From the NCBI GenBank assembly GCA_011049955.1, contig DRGV01000072.1, forward strand, positions 1-5,376: a DNA stretch of 5,376 nt, given 5' to 3'. The DNA is from a bacterium (GTDB lineage Bacteria > UBP18 > UBA7526). A program made the position numbers and the translations under genes. Positions 1 through 4,708 of this stretch are shown piece after piece. The notes below the pieces were generated by a model, which was not told where the DNA came from, ran no database searches, and saw only the letters and a program-made list of their open reading frames with translations. Position 1 is the first letter of the stretch. The number at the start of each line of letters is the position of its first letter.

Positions 1-45
1 CCCTTTCCCTACTCCTCTCTTTTGGACTTTTTTCTCCTGAATCAC
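1..45 (-). CDS. rpsK: 30S ribosomal protein S11, N-terminal fragment (runs off window)
   Basis: Only the first 15 codons are present and the gene continues beyond base 1. The start is a GTG at 45-43 that overlaps the rpsM stop as GTGA, and a purine-rich AAGGGGGG inside the rpsM tail can serve as ribosome binding site. The frame reads MIQEKKVQKRGVGKG with no stop. A second frame has an AGGAG just after the rpsM stop but no start codon follows it before the edge. The identity rests mainly on position, because rpsK follows rpsM in nearly all bacterial alpha operons. The basic, disordered N-terminus is compatible with S11, which lines the platform and mRNA exit region of the small subunit. Fifteen residues are too few to prove the family. 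Confidence 0.55.
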   Translation of the reverse strand, partial: MIQEKKVQKRGVGKG

Positions 46-449
46 TTCTTCCCCCCTTCTCGCAGGGCCATTCTCTTTGACTTCTCCCTGACGACGCCCA
101 CGGTCTTACGTGGTCCCTTCCTGGTTCGGGCATTGGAGTGGGTTCTCTGCCCTCTTACCGGTAGACCCTTCCTATGCCTCAGGCCACGATAGGATCCGAT
201 ATCTATGAGCCTCTTTATGTTCTGAGCAACCTCAGTTCTCAGATCCCCTTCTATCTTATACTCCTTACTGACTACAGCGTTTAGTTTTCCTACTTCCTCC
301 TCAGTTAGATCCTTTACCCTGGTATCTGGACTGACATTGGTCATTGATAGAATCCTATTGACCGAGGTCCTTCCTATGCCATAGATATAGGTGAGGGCGA
401 TCTCTATTCGCTTATTCTTCGGTAGATCAATTCCCACTACCCTTGCCAT
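42..449 (-). CDS. rpsM: 30S ribosomal protein S13
   Basis: S13 sits in the head of the small subunit, contacts the P-site tRNA and forms intersubunit bridges with the 50S central protuberance. The 135-residue product has the family N-terminus GIDLPKNKRIEIALTYIYGI (6-25), a middle helical part, and the rRNA-binding C-terminal block RGLRHRKGLPVRGQRT (88-103) followed by RTRKGPRKTVG (108-118). It is somewhat longer than the usual 115-126 residues because of a basic tail after the RKTVG motif. The start is ATG at 449-447, preceded by a near-perfect AAGGAGGT. Its stop overlaps the rpsK start by 4 nt, suggesting translational coupling. Upstream lies a 101-bp hairpin-rich gap separating it from rpmJ. 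Confidence 0.97.
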   Translation of the reverse strand: MARVVGIDLPKNKRIEIALTYIYGIGRTSVNRILSMTNVSPDTRVKDLTEEEVGKLNAVVSKEYKIEGDLRTEVAQNIKRLIDIGSYRGLRHRKGLPVRGQRTHSNARTRKGPRKTVGVVREKSKRMALREGGKK

Positions 450-455
450 CTTAAA

Positions 456-463
456 ACCTCCTT
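456..463 (-). promoter_or_regulatory. Strong Shine-Dalgarno of rpsM
   Basis: AAGGAGGT on the minus strand lies 6 nt before the rpsM ATG. It is the best match to the anti-Shine-Dalgarno sequence among the starts inspected here. It fixes the rpsM start and suggests independent initiation rather than coupling to rpmJ across the repeat-filled gap. Confidence 0.85.
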
Positions 464-475
464 ATCAGTCGGTTT

Positions 476-541
476 AGTTCGGAGCACGGCCTTCGGCCTT
501 GAGTTAGGAGTTCGGAGTCTCCGAACTCCTAACTCCGAACT
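476..541. repeat. Nested inverted repeat in rpsM-rpmJ gap
   Basis: The arms at 501-517 and 519-535 are perfect 17-bp reverse complements around a single central base. An outer copy of the same word (AGTTCGGAG at 476-484) is the reverse complement of CTCCGAACT at 533-541. A small GGCC-TTC-GGCC hairpin (488-498) sits between them. The words are built from GAGTTAGGAG and GTTCGGAG. On the transcribed strand there is no T-run after the stem, so it does not look like an intrinsic terminator. Confidence 0.85.
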
Positions 542-550
542 GTAAACTAT

Positions 551-664
551 TCAACCCTGTCTCTGCTTATGCCTTGGATTCCGGCATATAACCATAACTA
601 CCCCTCTTCTCCTTATTATCTTGCAGCTCTTACAGATCCGCTTAACAGAACTACGAACTTTCAT
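551..664 (-). CDS. rpmJ: 50S ribosomal protein L36 (zinc-binding type)
   Basis: This is a 37-residue protein from ATG at 664-662 to TGA at 553-551, beginning MKVRSSVKRICKSC and ending RNPRHKQRQG. L36 is the smallest large-subunit protein and binds 23S rRNA near the factor-binding region. Cys11, Cys14, Cys27 and His32 form the CXXC-X12-C-X4-H zinc ribbon, so this is the C+ (zinc-containing) paralogue. Length and sequence are fully typical. Only a weak AGGT lies upstream of the start. Its place between infA and rpsM is the standard bacterial order, but here it is an island with a 158-bp gap upstream and a 101-bp gap downstream, both filled with repeats. Confidence 0.97.
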   Translation of the reverse strand: MKVRSSVKRICKSCKIIRRRGVVMVICRNPRHKQRQG

Positions 665-705
665 TGTATTTACCTATAAGGGCGCCTTTCGCTAACGCTC
701 AAGAA

Positions 706-736
706 CCTTGTTTCTTCACTTCATTCAGAAATAAGG
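706..736. repeat. Imperfect hairpin upstream of rpmJ
   Basis: CCTTGTTTCT (706-715) and AGAAATAAGG (727-736) pair over 10 bp with one mismatch on the transcribed strand, around an 11-nt loop. There is no terminator T-run. It is one of several unrelated short palindromes in the rpmJ-infA gap. A function is not evident. Confidence 0.45.
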
Positions 737-744
737 AAAAATTG

Positions 745-776
745 TTTGCCGGTTTTCCGGTTTGCCGGTTTTCCGG
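745..776. repeat. Two-copy 16-bp tandem repeat
   Basis: TTTGCCGGTTTTCCGG occurs twice back to back (745-760, 761-776), followed by TTT as if a third copy began. Each unit contains CCGG-TTTT-CCGG, itself a small inverted repeat, so the block can form several alternative hairpins. It lies between infA and rpmJ. Confidence 0.8.
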
Positions 777-780
777 TTTA

Positions 781-815
781 AACTGGCTAACAGGCTGACT
801 GGGTAACTGGCTAAC
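781..815. repeat. Degenerate AACTGGCTAAC word repeat
   Basis: AACTGGCTAAC occurs at 781-791 and again at 805-815, with related words (AGGCTGACTGGG) between. It abuts the 16-bp tandem repeat and ends just after (in transcription) the infA stop codon. It makes no open frame of interest. Confidence 0.65.
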
Positions 816-822
816 TAAAAAA

Positions 823-1044
823 TTATTTGTAGCGATGAGTGATTCTTCCCCTGGTCAGATCATAGGGAGAGAGCTCTACCGTTACCCTGTCGCCGGGCAG
901 GATTTTGATATAATACATTCTCATCTTGCCCGAGACATGGGCAAGCACCTTATGCCCTCCCTCAAGTTCCACTCGGAACATGGCGTTAGGTAGGGTTTCG
1001 ACCACTGTTCCTTCCACTACAACCGGTTCTTCCTTCTCAACCAT
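823..1044 (-). CDS. infA: Translation initiation factor IF-1
   Basis: IF-1 is a single OB-fold protein that occupies the ribosomal A site during initiation and helps IF-2 and IF-3 select initiator tRNA. The product is 73 residues with the near-invariant core VEGTVVETLPNAMFRVELE, then GHKVLAHVSGKMRM, PGDRVTVELSPYDLTRGRI and the final RYK. I start it at ATG 1044-1042. A GTG two codons earlier (1050) is in frame, but it would touch the GGAG that is correctly spaced (5 nt) for the ATG, and IF-1 is normally 71-73 residues. No other gene overlaps it. The 114-bp gap to map carries a GC-rich hairpin and AT-rich inverted repeats. Confidence 0.97.
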   Translation of the reverse strand: MVEKEEPVVVEGTVVETLPNAMFRVELEGGHKVLAHVSGKMRMYYIKILPGDRVTVELSPYDLTRGRITHRYK

Positions 1045-1049
1045 CTTCA

Positions 1050-1053
1050 CTCC
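1050..1053 (-). promoter_or_regulatory. Shine-Dalgarno deciding the infA start
   Basis: GGAG on the minus strand lies 5 nt before the ATG at 1044 and directly overlaps the in-frame GTG at 1050. This favours the ATG as the real start. Confidence 0.7.
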
Positions 1054-1059
1054 GCTCAG

Positions 1060-1078
1060 CCCCGACTTTTAGTCGGGG
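1060..1078. repeat. CCCCGAC/GTCGGGG hairpin in infA leader
   Basis: A perfect 7-bp GC-rich stem (1060-1066 with 1072-1078) closes a 5-nt TTTTA loop, ending 6 nt before the infA GGAG on the transcribed strand. It has no following T-run, so it is not an intrinsic terminator. Its CCCCG...CGGGG ends resemble those of the palindromic elements flanking rpmD, but it lacks their TTCA flanks. Confidence 0.8.
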
Positions 1079-1168
1079 AAGTAACAATTTACATTGAGCA
1101 AGTAACATTTTTAATTATTTCAATTGTTCATTGTTACTTTTTACTTGTTACTTGTTACTTACAATGTA
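1079..1168. repeat. AAGTAAC-word inverted repeat in infA-map gap
   Basis: AAGTAACA words (1079-1086, 1100-1107) face three copies of TTGTTACTT (1131-1139, 1145-1153, 1152-1160), the last two in a 7-bp period. An outer pair, TACATTG (1090-1096) and CAATGTA (1162-1168), is also inverted. The right part runs into the map stop codon and last codons. The whole AT-rich block can fold as one or more long imperfect hairpins. Confidence 0.75.
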
Positions 1169-1905
1169 GTGAGTATCCAGGGTCCTTTCTCTGTTATAGC
1201 TACGGTATGCTCAAACTGGGCGGAGAGGGACCCATCTGAAGTTACTACCGTCCAGTTATCTCCTTTGACCTTCACCCGGAAGTCACCGACGTTCACCATG
1301 GGCTCGATGGCCAAAACCATCCCCTTCTTCAATCTCGGCCCTCTTCCCGGAGAACCGAAGTGAGGGAGTTGGGGATCCTCATGCATCTCCTGACCAATCC
1401 CATGGCCCACATAATCCCGGACCACAGAAAAACCTCTTCCCTCAACATGGGACTGTATGGCATGGGAAATATCGGAGAGTCTATTCCCCACAACCGCCTT
1501 CTCTATTCCCTTATCCAACGCCTCTTCTGTTACTTTCAATAATTCTCTTGCCCGGGAAATGACCTTCCCCACGGAATAGGTCACTGCCCGATCCCCGCAA
1601 TAGCCATTCAGCCTCACTCCAATATCGATACCGATAATGTCCCCATTGGATAGTCTTCTTTCGCCCGGGATGCCGTGGACCACCTCTTCATTGATGGCGA
1701 TACAGATATGGGCGGGAAAGCCCCTATAGCCCAGAAAGGTACTCTGGGCCTTATTCTTCTCTATAAAGGAGGCCGCAAGTTCATCGAGTTCTTTCGTCTT
1801 TATTCCCGGCTTGAGGTATTCTTGGATCAGGGCGTGAGCCCGGGTTACTAAACGGCCGGCCTCTCTCATGAGCAGGAGCTCTTCTTTTGACTTGAGGATA
1901 ATCAC
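1159..1905 (-). CDS. map: Methionine aminopeptidase, type I
   Basis: This cytosolic metalloprotease removes N-terminal methionine from nascent proteins after deformylation. The 248-residue product has the pita-bread fold landmarks: His77 in VVHGIPG, metal ligands Asp94 (GIDIGV) and Asp105 (CGDRAV), His168 (VGHGIGQEMHEDP), Glu201 (AIEPMV) and Glu232 (FEHTVAIT). There is no N-terminal SH3-binding or zinc extension, so it is a type Ia-like short form. I choose the GTG at 1905, which overlaps the adk stop as GTGA and gives MIILKSKEEL, the usual family opening. A TTG one codon earlier (1908) is possible but less likely. No clear Shine-Dalgarno is present, so translation is probably coupled to adk. 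Confidence 0.96.
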   Translation of the reverse strand: MIILKSKEELLLMREAGRLVTRAHALIQEYLKPGIKTKELDELAASFIEKNKAQSTFLGYRGFPAHICIAINEEVVHGIPGERRLSNGDIIGIDIGVRLNGYCGDRAVTYSVGKVISRARELLKVTEEALDKGIEKAVVGNRLSDISHAIQSHVEGRGFSVVRDYVGHGIGQEMHEDPQLPHFGSPGRGPRLKKGMVLAIEPMVNVGDFRVKVKGDNWTVVTSDGSLSAQFEHTVAITEKGPWILTTL

Positions 1906-2528
1906 CAAATACTCGCTAAAAGATCTTCAGTAACTTCTTGCTTTACTCTTCCCCCATCGATGATGACTAAGAGCCCTTTTTTCTTATAGTATTTGATTAA
2001 AGGTCGAGTCTCTTCTTTATAAACCTCTAACCTCTCTAAGATGGCCTCTTTTCTATCATCCTCCCGAATGATTAATTCTCCCCCACACCCATCGCATATC
2101 CCCTCTCTCTTGGGGGAAATATAAATAACGTGGTACATAGCGCCACAGTCTTTACAGGTCCTTCTCCCAGATAGCCTCTCAATGGCCACCTCATTATCTA
2201 TCTTTAACTTAATGACCTTATCAATATGAGATATTTTCTCTAAGGCCTCTGCTTGAGGGATGGTCCGGGGAAAACCGTCCAGTAAGAATCCCTTCTTACA
2301 GTCCTCTCTCTTTATCCTTTCCTTTATGAGATCTATCATTAAATCATCAGGAACGAGATGGCCCTGGTCCATGTAATCCTTTGCCTTAAGCCCCAGGGGG
2401 GTTTTTTGTGAAGAGGCTTGGCGCAGGATCTCCCCGGTTGAGATATGAGGGATACCCAGTTTTTTAGTTATTGTCCTAGATTGAGTCCCCTTCCCCGCTC
2501 CCGGAGGACCGAGCAGTATTATTCGCAT
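1902..2528 (-). CDS. adk: Adenylate kinase, zinc-lid type
   Basis: It catalyses AMP + ATP to 2 ADP in the cytosol, setting adenylate energy balance. The 208-residue protein shows the P-loop GPPGAGKGT (7-15), the AMP-binding STGEILR (30-36), DGFPRT (84-89) and the arginines of the lid and core (Arg122/123, Arg155, Arg166). The lid carries Cys125, Cys128, Cys145 and Cys148, a complete Cys4 zinc site as in Bacillus-type long adenylate kinases, unlike the hydrogen-bonded lid of E. coli. The start is ATG at 2528 with GAGGT 5 nt upstream. It sits in the standard place between secY and map, overlapping map by 4 nt, but is separated from secY by a 159-bp repeat-filled gap. Confidence 0.98.
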   Translation of the reverse strand: MRIILLGPPGAGKGTQSRTITKKLGIPHISTGEILRQASSQKTPLGLKAKDYMDQGHLVPDDLMIDLIKERIKREDCKKGFLLDGFPRTIPQAEALEKISHIDKVIKLKIDNEVAIERLSGRRTCKDCGAMYHVIYISPKREGICDGCGGELIIREDDRKEAILERLEVYKEETRPLIKYYKKKGLLVIIDGGRVKQEVTEDLLASIW

Positions 2529-2548
2529 CCTTAACCTCTAAATCAGCT

Positions 2549-2684
2549 TATCGCTTGTCGCCCATCCCCTGTTGCATATCGCTCGTCGCTCGCTTCGCTT
2601 TATCGCTCGTCGTTTTTAAAGTAATATGCAATTTGCGATCTGCGACCAGCGATTTGCGATTAGCGACCTGCAATATGCGATACG
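2549..2684. repeat. ATCGC/GTCGC word repeat forming inverted arms, adk-secY gap
   Basis: The low-coordinate half has TATCGCTTGTCGC (2549-2561), TATCGCTCGTCGC (2577-2589) and TATCGCTCGTCG (2601-2612). The other half (about 2628-2684) carries the reverse-complement words GCGATCTGCGACC, GCGATTTGCGATTAGCGACC and GCGATACG. A perfect 8-bp pair, TTGCATAT (2572-2579) and ATATGCAA (2624-2631), anchors the fold. The array fills nearly the whole intergenic space. No open frame or terminator T-run is evident. Confidence 0.75.
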
Positions 2685-2687
2685 CCA

Positions 2688-4007
2688 TTAAAACCGGGCT
2701 TTTATCTTCCCCTTCTTTATAAATCCCTCGTAATGCCTCATGAGTAGGTGATTCTCAATCTGCTTTACCGTATCCAGGGCCACCCCTACCACAATGAGCA
2801 TCCCGGTTCCCCCGTAGAAGCCAGCCAGAAGAGCCGAGACTCCCAGCCTGGTATTGACCAGGTCTGGGAAGAGGGCGATGGCCGCCAGGGCAACGGCTCC
2901 CGCCAAGGTAATCCTGGAGAGGGTACGTTCGATATACTCCGAGGTCGATTTTCCCGGTCTTATCCCAGGGATGAAGCCCCCATACCTCTTCATATTGTCC
3001 GCTAAATCTATCGGGTTAAAGATCATGGCAGTATAGAAGTAACAGAAGAAAATAATCATTATAGCATAAAAAGTAGAATAGAGGAGATGTCCTGGGGAGA
3101 GCCATACTGCAATTCTCTCCATGAACTCCAGCCCCGCGAATTGAGCAATGGTGGCGGGAAACATCAGGATAGAGGAAGCAAATATAATGGGGATGACTCC
3201 CGGGGTATTGACCCTTATGGGAATGAAGGTGCTCTGTCCCCCATACATCCTCCTCCCTACGATCCTCTTGGCATACTGAACCGGAATCTTTCTCTGGCCC
3301 TCAGTGATGATCACTATTCCGGCAATAACCAGGGCCATTAGAACCAGCATGAAGACCAGTTTCATGGGGGAGATTATCCCTTCCTTTAACTGCACTGCGG
3401 TCTGAATCCCGGCCTGGGGGAGGCGGGCCACAATCCCGGCAAATATGATGAGTGAGATCCCATTCCCAATCCCCCTCTCCGTGATCTGCTCCCCGAGCCA
3501 CATGATGAATATGGTACCCGCAGTCATGGTTAAGACGGTAATAAGGAGAAAGGAGGGACCGGGTGAAGGAACGACAGAGACTCCTTCCGGGCTTTTAAGA
3601 TGCTGGAGCCAGAGAGCGAAGGTTGAGCCCTGGATGAGGCAGATGAGGACCGTAGCATATCTGGTATACTGATTGATCTTCTTCCTTCCCACCTCCCCCT
3701 CCTTCTGCAACCTCTCAAGCTGGGGCATAATCGGGACAAGTAAGGAGAAGATAATGGAGGCCGTAATGTAGGGCATAATGCCCAGGGCGAAGACCGTGGC
3801 CCTGCTCAATGCCCCTCCGGAGAACATGTCAAAGTAGGTGAGGAGGGTCCCCTTCGCTACGGCAAAGAAGTCACCGAGAGCAGCTCCATCAATCCCTGGG
3901 GTTGGGATGTGACTCCCTATCCGGTAGACAACGAGTATGGCAAAGGTGAAGAGGATCCTCTTCTTTAACTCTGGTATCTTGAAGGCATCCCTGAAAGCTC
4001 TTAACAT
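2688..4007 (-). CDS. secY: Protein translocase subunit SecY
   Basis: SecY is the channel of the SecYEG translocon in the cytoplasmic membrane. The 439-residue protein has the typical length and ten hydrophobic spans at about 18-37, 73-93, 115-135, 153-171, 183-195, 216-235, 269-289, 310-330, 366-386 and 396-412. Conserved segments are SHIPTPGID (32-40), the FDMFSGGAL plug region (59-67), GIMPYITASII (76-86), ERGIGNGIS (177-185), QRKIPVQYAKR (238-248), the C5-loop region ending in PIRVNTPGVIPIIFA (263-277) and GGTGMLIVV (399-407), with a basic cytosolic tail. The ATG at 4007 lies inside the end of rplO (7-nt overlap) and is preceded by a purine-rich GGAGGAG at a spacing of about 10 nt, so secY is probably coupled to rplO translation. 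Confidence 0.98.
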   Translation of the reverse strand: MLRAFRDAFKIPELKKRILFTFAILVVYRIGSHIPTPGIDGAALGDFFAVAKGTLLTYFDMFSGGALSRATVFALGIMPYITASIIFSLLVPIMPQLERLQKEGEVGRKKINQYTRYATVLICLIQGSTFALWLQHLKSPEGVSVVPSPGPSFLLITVLTMTAGTIFIMWLGEQITERGIGNGISLIIFAGIVARLPQAGIQTAVQLKEGIISPMKLVFMLVLMALVIAGIVIITEGQRKIPVQYAKRIVGRRMYGGQSTFIPIRVNTPGVIPIIFASSILMFPATIAQFAGLEFMERIAVWLSPGHLLYSTFYAIMIIFFCYFYTAMIFNPIDLADNMKRYGGFIPGIRPGKSTSEYIERTLSRITLAGAVALAAIALFPDLVNTRLGVSALLAGFYGGTGMLIVVGVALDTVKQIENHLLMRHYEGFIKKGKIKARF

Positions 4008-4441
4008 CTTATTACTTCTCCTCCAGCCTCTTTTATCTTCTTCTCCGCTTCTCTGGAGAAGGCGTGGGCCCTCACTTTAAGCCCTTTGGTCAATCTTCCT
4101 TCGCCGAGGATTTTTATTCTCTCCCTCTTTCCCATAAGGCCTTGCTCCTTAAGTACCTCGGGTGTAATCTCATCCCCGGCTTTAAACCTCTGTTCAAGAT
4201 CTCCGACATTTAAGATGGTATACTCTTTTCTGAAGATGTTGGCAAAACCCCTTTTGGGAAGCCGACGGGAGAGAGGCATCTGTCCTCCCTCAAAACCCGG
4301 TCTCACCCCTCCTCCGCTGCGCGCCTTCTGTCCCTTATGACCCCGGGTGGAGGTCTTCCCGTGGCCAGAGGATCTACCCCTCCCCACTCTCTTAGGCCTT
4401 TTTCTACTTCCCCTTGGTACTCTTAACTGGTTTAACTTCAC
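4001..4441 (-). CDS. rplO: 50S ribosomal protein L15
   Basis: L15 is a late-assembly large-subunit protein whose extended N-terminal arm threads through 23S rRNA. The 146-residue product has the family opening MKLNQLRVPRGSRKRPKRVG, the Gly/Arg/Lys-rich arm GRGRSSGHGKTSTRGHKGQK (20-39), FEGGQMPLSRRLPKRGF (50-66) and the C-terminal globular part with FSREAEKKIKEAGGEV. The start is GTG at 4441-4439, sharing GTGA with the rpmD stop. Both its Shine-Dalgarno-like AAGGTG and the first base of the start codon come from a 59-bp palindromic element. Removing that element and its neighbour restores an ATG here. The end overlaps secY by 7 nt. Confidence 0.98.
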   Translation of the reverse strand: MKLNQLRVPRGSRKRPKRVGRGRSSGHGKTSTRGHKGQKARSGGGVRPGFEGGQMPLSRRLPKRGFANIFRKEYTILNVGDLEQRFKAGDEITPEVLKEQGLMGKRERIKILGEGRLTKGLKVRAHAFSREAEKKIKEAGGEVIRC

Positions 4442-4495
4442 CCCGCACCTTTTTTACCATGATTCGCCCCGCACTTCTTAAAGGTGCGGGGTTCA
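4437..4495. repeat. 59-bp palindromic element, copy A (rpmD/rplO junction)
   Basis: It is identical at all 59 bases to 4709-4767. A 51-bp core (4441-4491) has 12-bp perfect terminal inverted repeats, CCCCGCACCTTT (4441-4452) and AAAGGTGCGGGG (4480-4491), and is flanked on both sides by a direct TTCA. An internal CCCCGCAC (4467-4474) can alternatively pair with GTGCGGGG (4484-4491). The layout looks like a tiny MITE- or REP-like element with a 4-bp flanking duplication. On the minus strand it encodes the last part of the L30 tail, the rplO ribosome binding site and the first base of the rplO start codon. Confidence 0.92.
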
Positions 4496-4692
4496 CCCCC
4501 GCTCCTCTCTGGGGGGCGGGGTTCATTTACTTTCACCATATAGGATACCCTAGCTATCATTCCCCTTATCTGAGGATTATCCTCTTTTATCACAGAGGAG
4601 CCTATCCTCTTTAAACCCAGGGCTTTGATAGTTCCTCTGTGCCGCTCTTTCTTCCCGGCCAGACCCCTGATCAACGTTATTCTTATATTCAC
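4438..4692 (-). CDS. rpmD: 50S ribosomal protein L30 with element-encoded C-terminal extension
   Basis: L30 is a small large-subunit protein that binds 23S rRNA. The body MNIRITLIRGLAGKKERHRG, then GLKRIGSSV, PQIRGMIARVSYMVKVNE (40-57) is a complete L30 of 57 residues, and family members usually stop at this KVNE/KVEE point. Here 27 further residues follow (basic, Pro/Gly-rich, containing PRTFKKCGANHGKKGAG), encoded entirely by inserted palindromic repeats. I start it at GTG 4692, preceded by AAGGAG at 4 nt. An in-frame GTG at 4713, at the edge of the upstream repeat copy, would add seven residues (MNNKRSR) that lack family support. The stop overlaps the rplO start as GTGA. Confidence 0.93.
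   Translation of the reverse strand: MNIRITLIRGLAGKKERHRGTIKALGLKRIGSSVIKEDNPQIRGMIARVSYMVKVNEPRPPERSGGEPRTFKKCGANHGKKGAG
4446..4451 (-). promoter_or_regulatory. Repeat-derived ribosome binding site of rplO
   Basis: AAGGTG on the minus strand lies 4 nt before the rplO GTG and is part of the 3' arm of the palindromic element. It can base-pair with the element's own 5' arm (4480-4491), which would bury the site and part of the start codon. Confidence 0.5.
4492..4525. repeat. Short palindromic element C inside the rpmD tail
   Basis: A 26-bp core (4496-4521) starts CCCCCGC and ends GCGGGG and is flanked by direct TTCA at 4492-4495 and 4522-4525. It shares one TTCA with copy A. The ends match those of the 59-bp element (CCCCGC/GCGGGG) but the interior differs. 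It encodes the first residues of the L30 extension (PRPPERSGGE). It may be a shortened or diverged relative. Confidence 0.65.
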
Positions 4693-4696
4693 CCTG

Positions 4697-4702
4697 CTCC
4701 TT
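4697..4702 (-). promoter_or_regulatory. Shine-Dalgarno deciding the rpmD start
   Basis: AAGGAG on the minus strand is 4 nt before GTG 4692, which gives an L30 with a normal N-terminus. The competing GTG at 4713 has only AAGGTG from the repeat copy. Confidence 0.6.
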
Positions 4703-4708
4703 TTGTTA

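Noticed and set aside
501..535. Intrinsic terminator between rpmJ and rpsM
   Set aside because: The stem is strong but is followed on the transcribed strand by AAGGCC, not a T-run, and rpsM downstream belongs to the same operon.
665..822. A missed small gene between rpmJ and infA
   Set aside because: No frame with a start, ribosome binding site and credible protein is visible. The sequence is mostly repeats.
1060..1078. Intrinsic terminator after map
   Set aside because: The GC-rich stem is followed on the transcribed strand by CTGAGCGGAG, with no T-run, and lies right at the infA ribosome binding site.
2748..3005. Plus-strand open frame inside secY
   Set aside because: It is antisense to conserved SecY coding sequence, with low-complexity translation and no family features.
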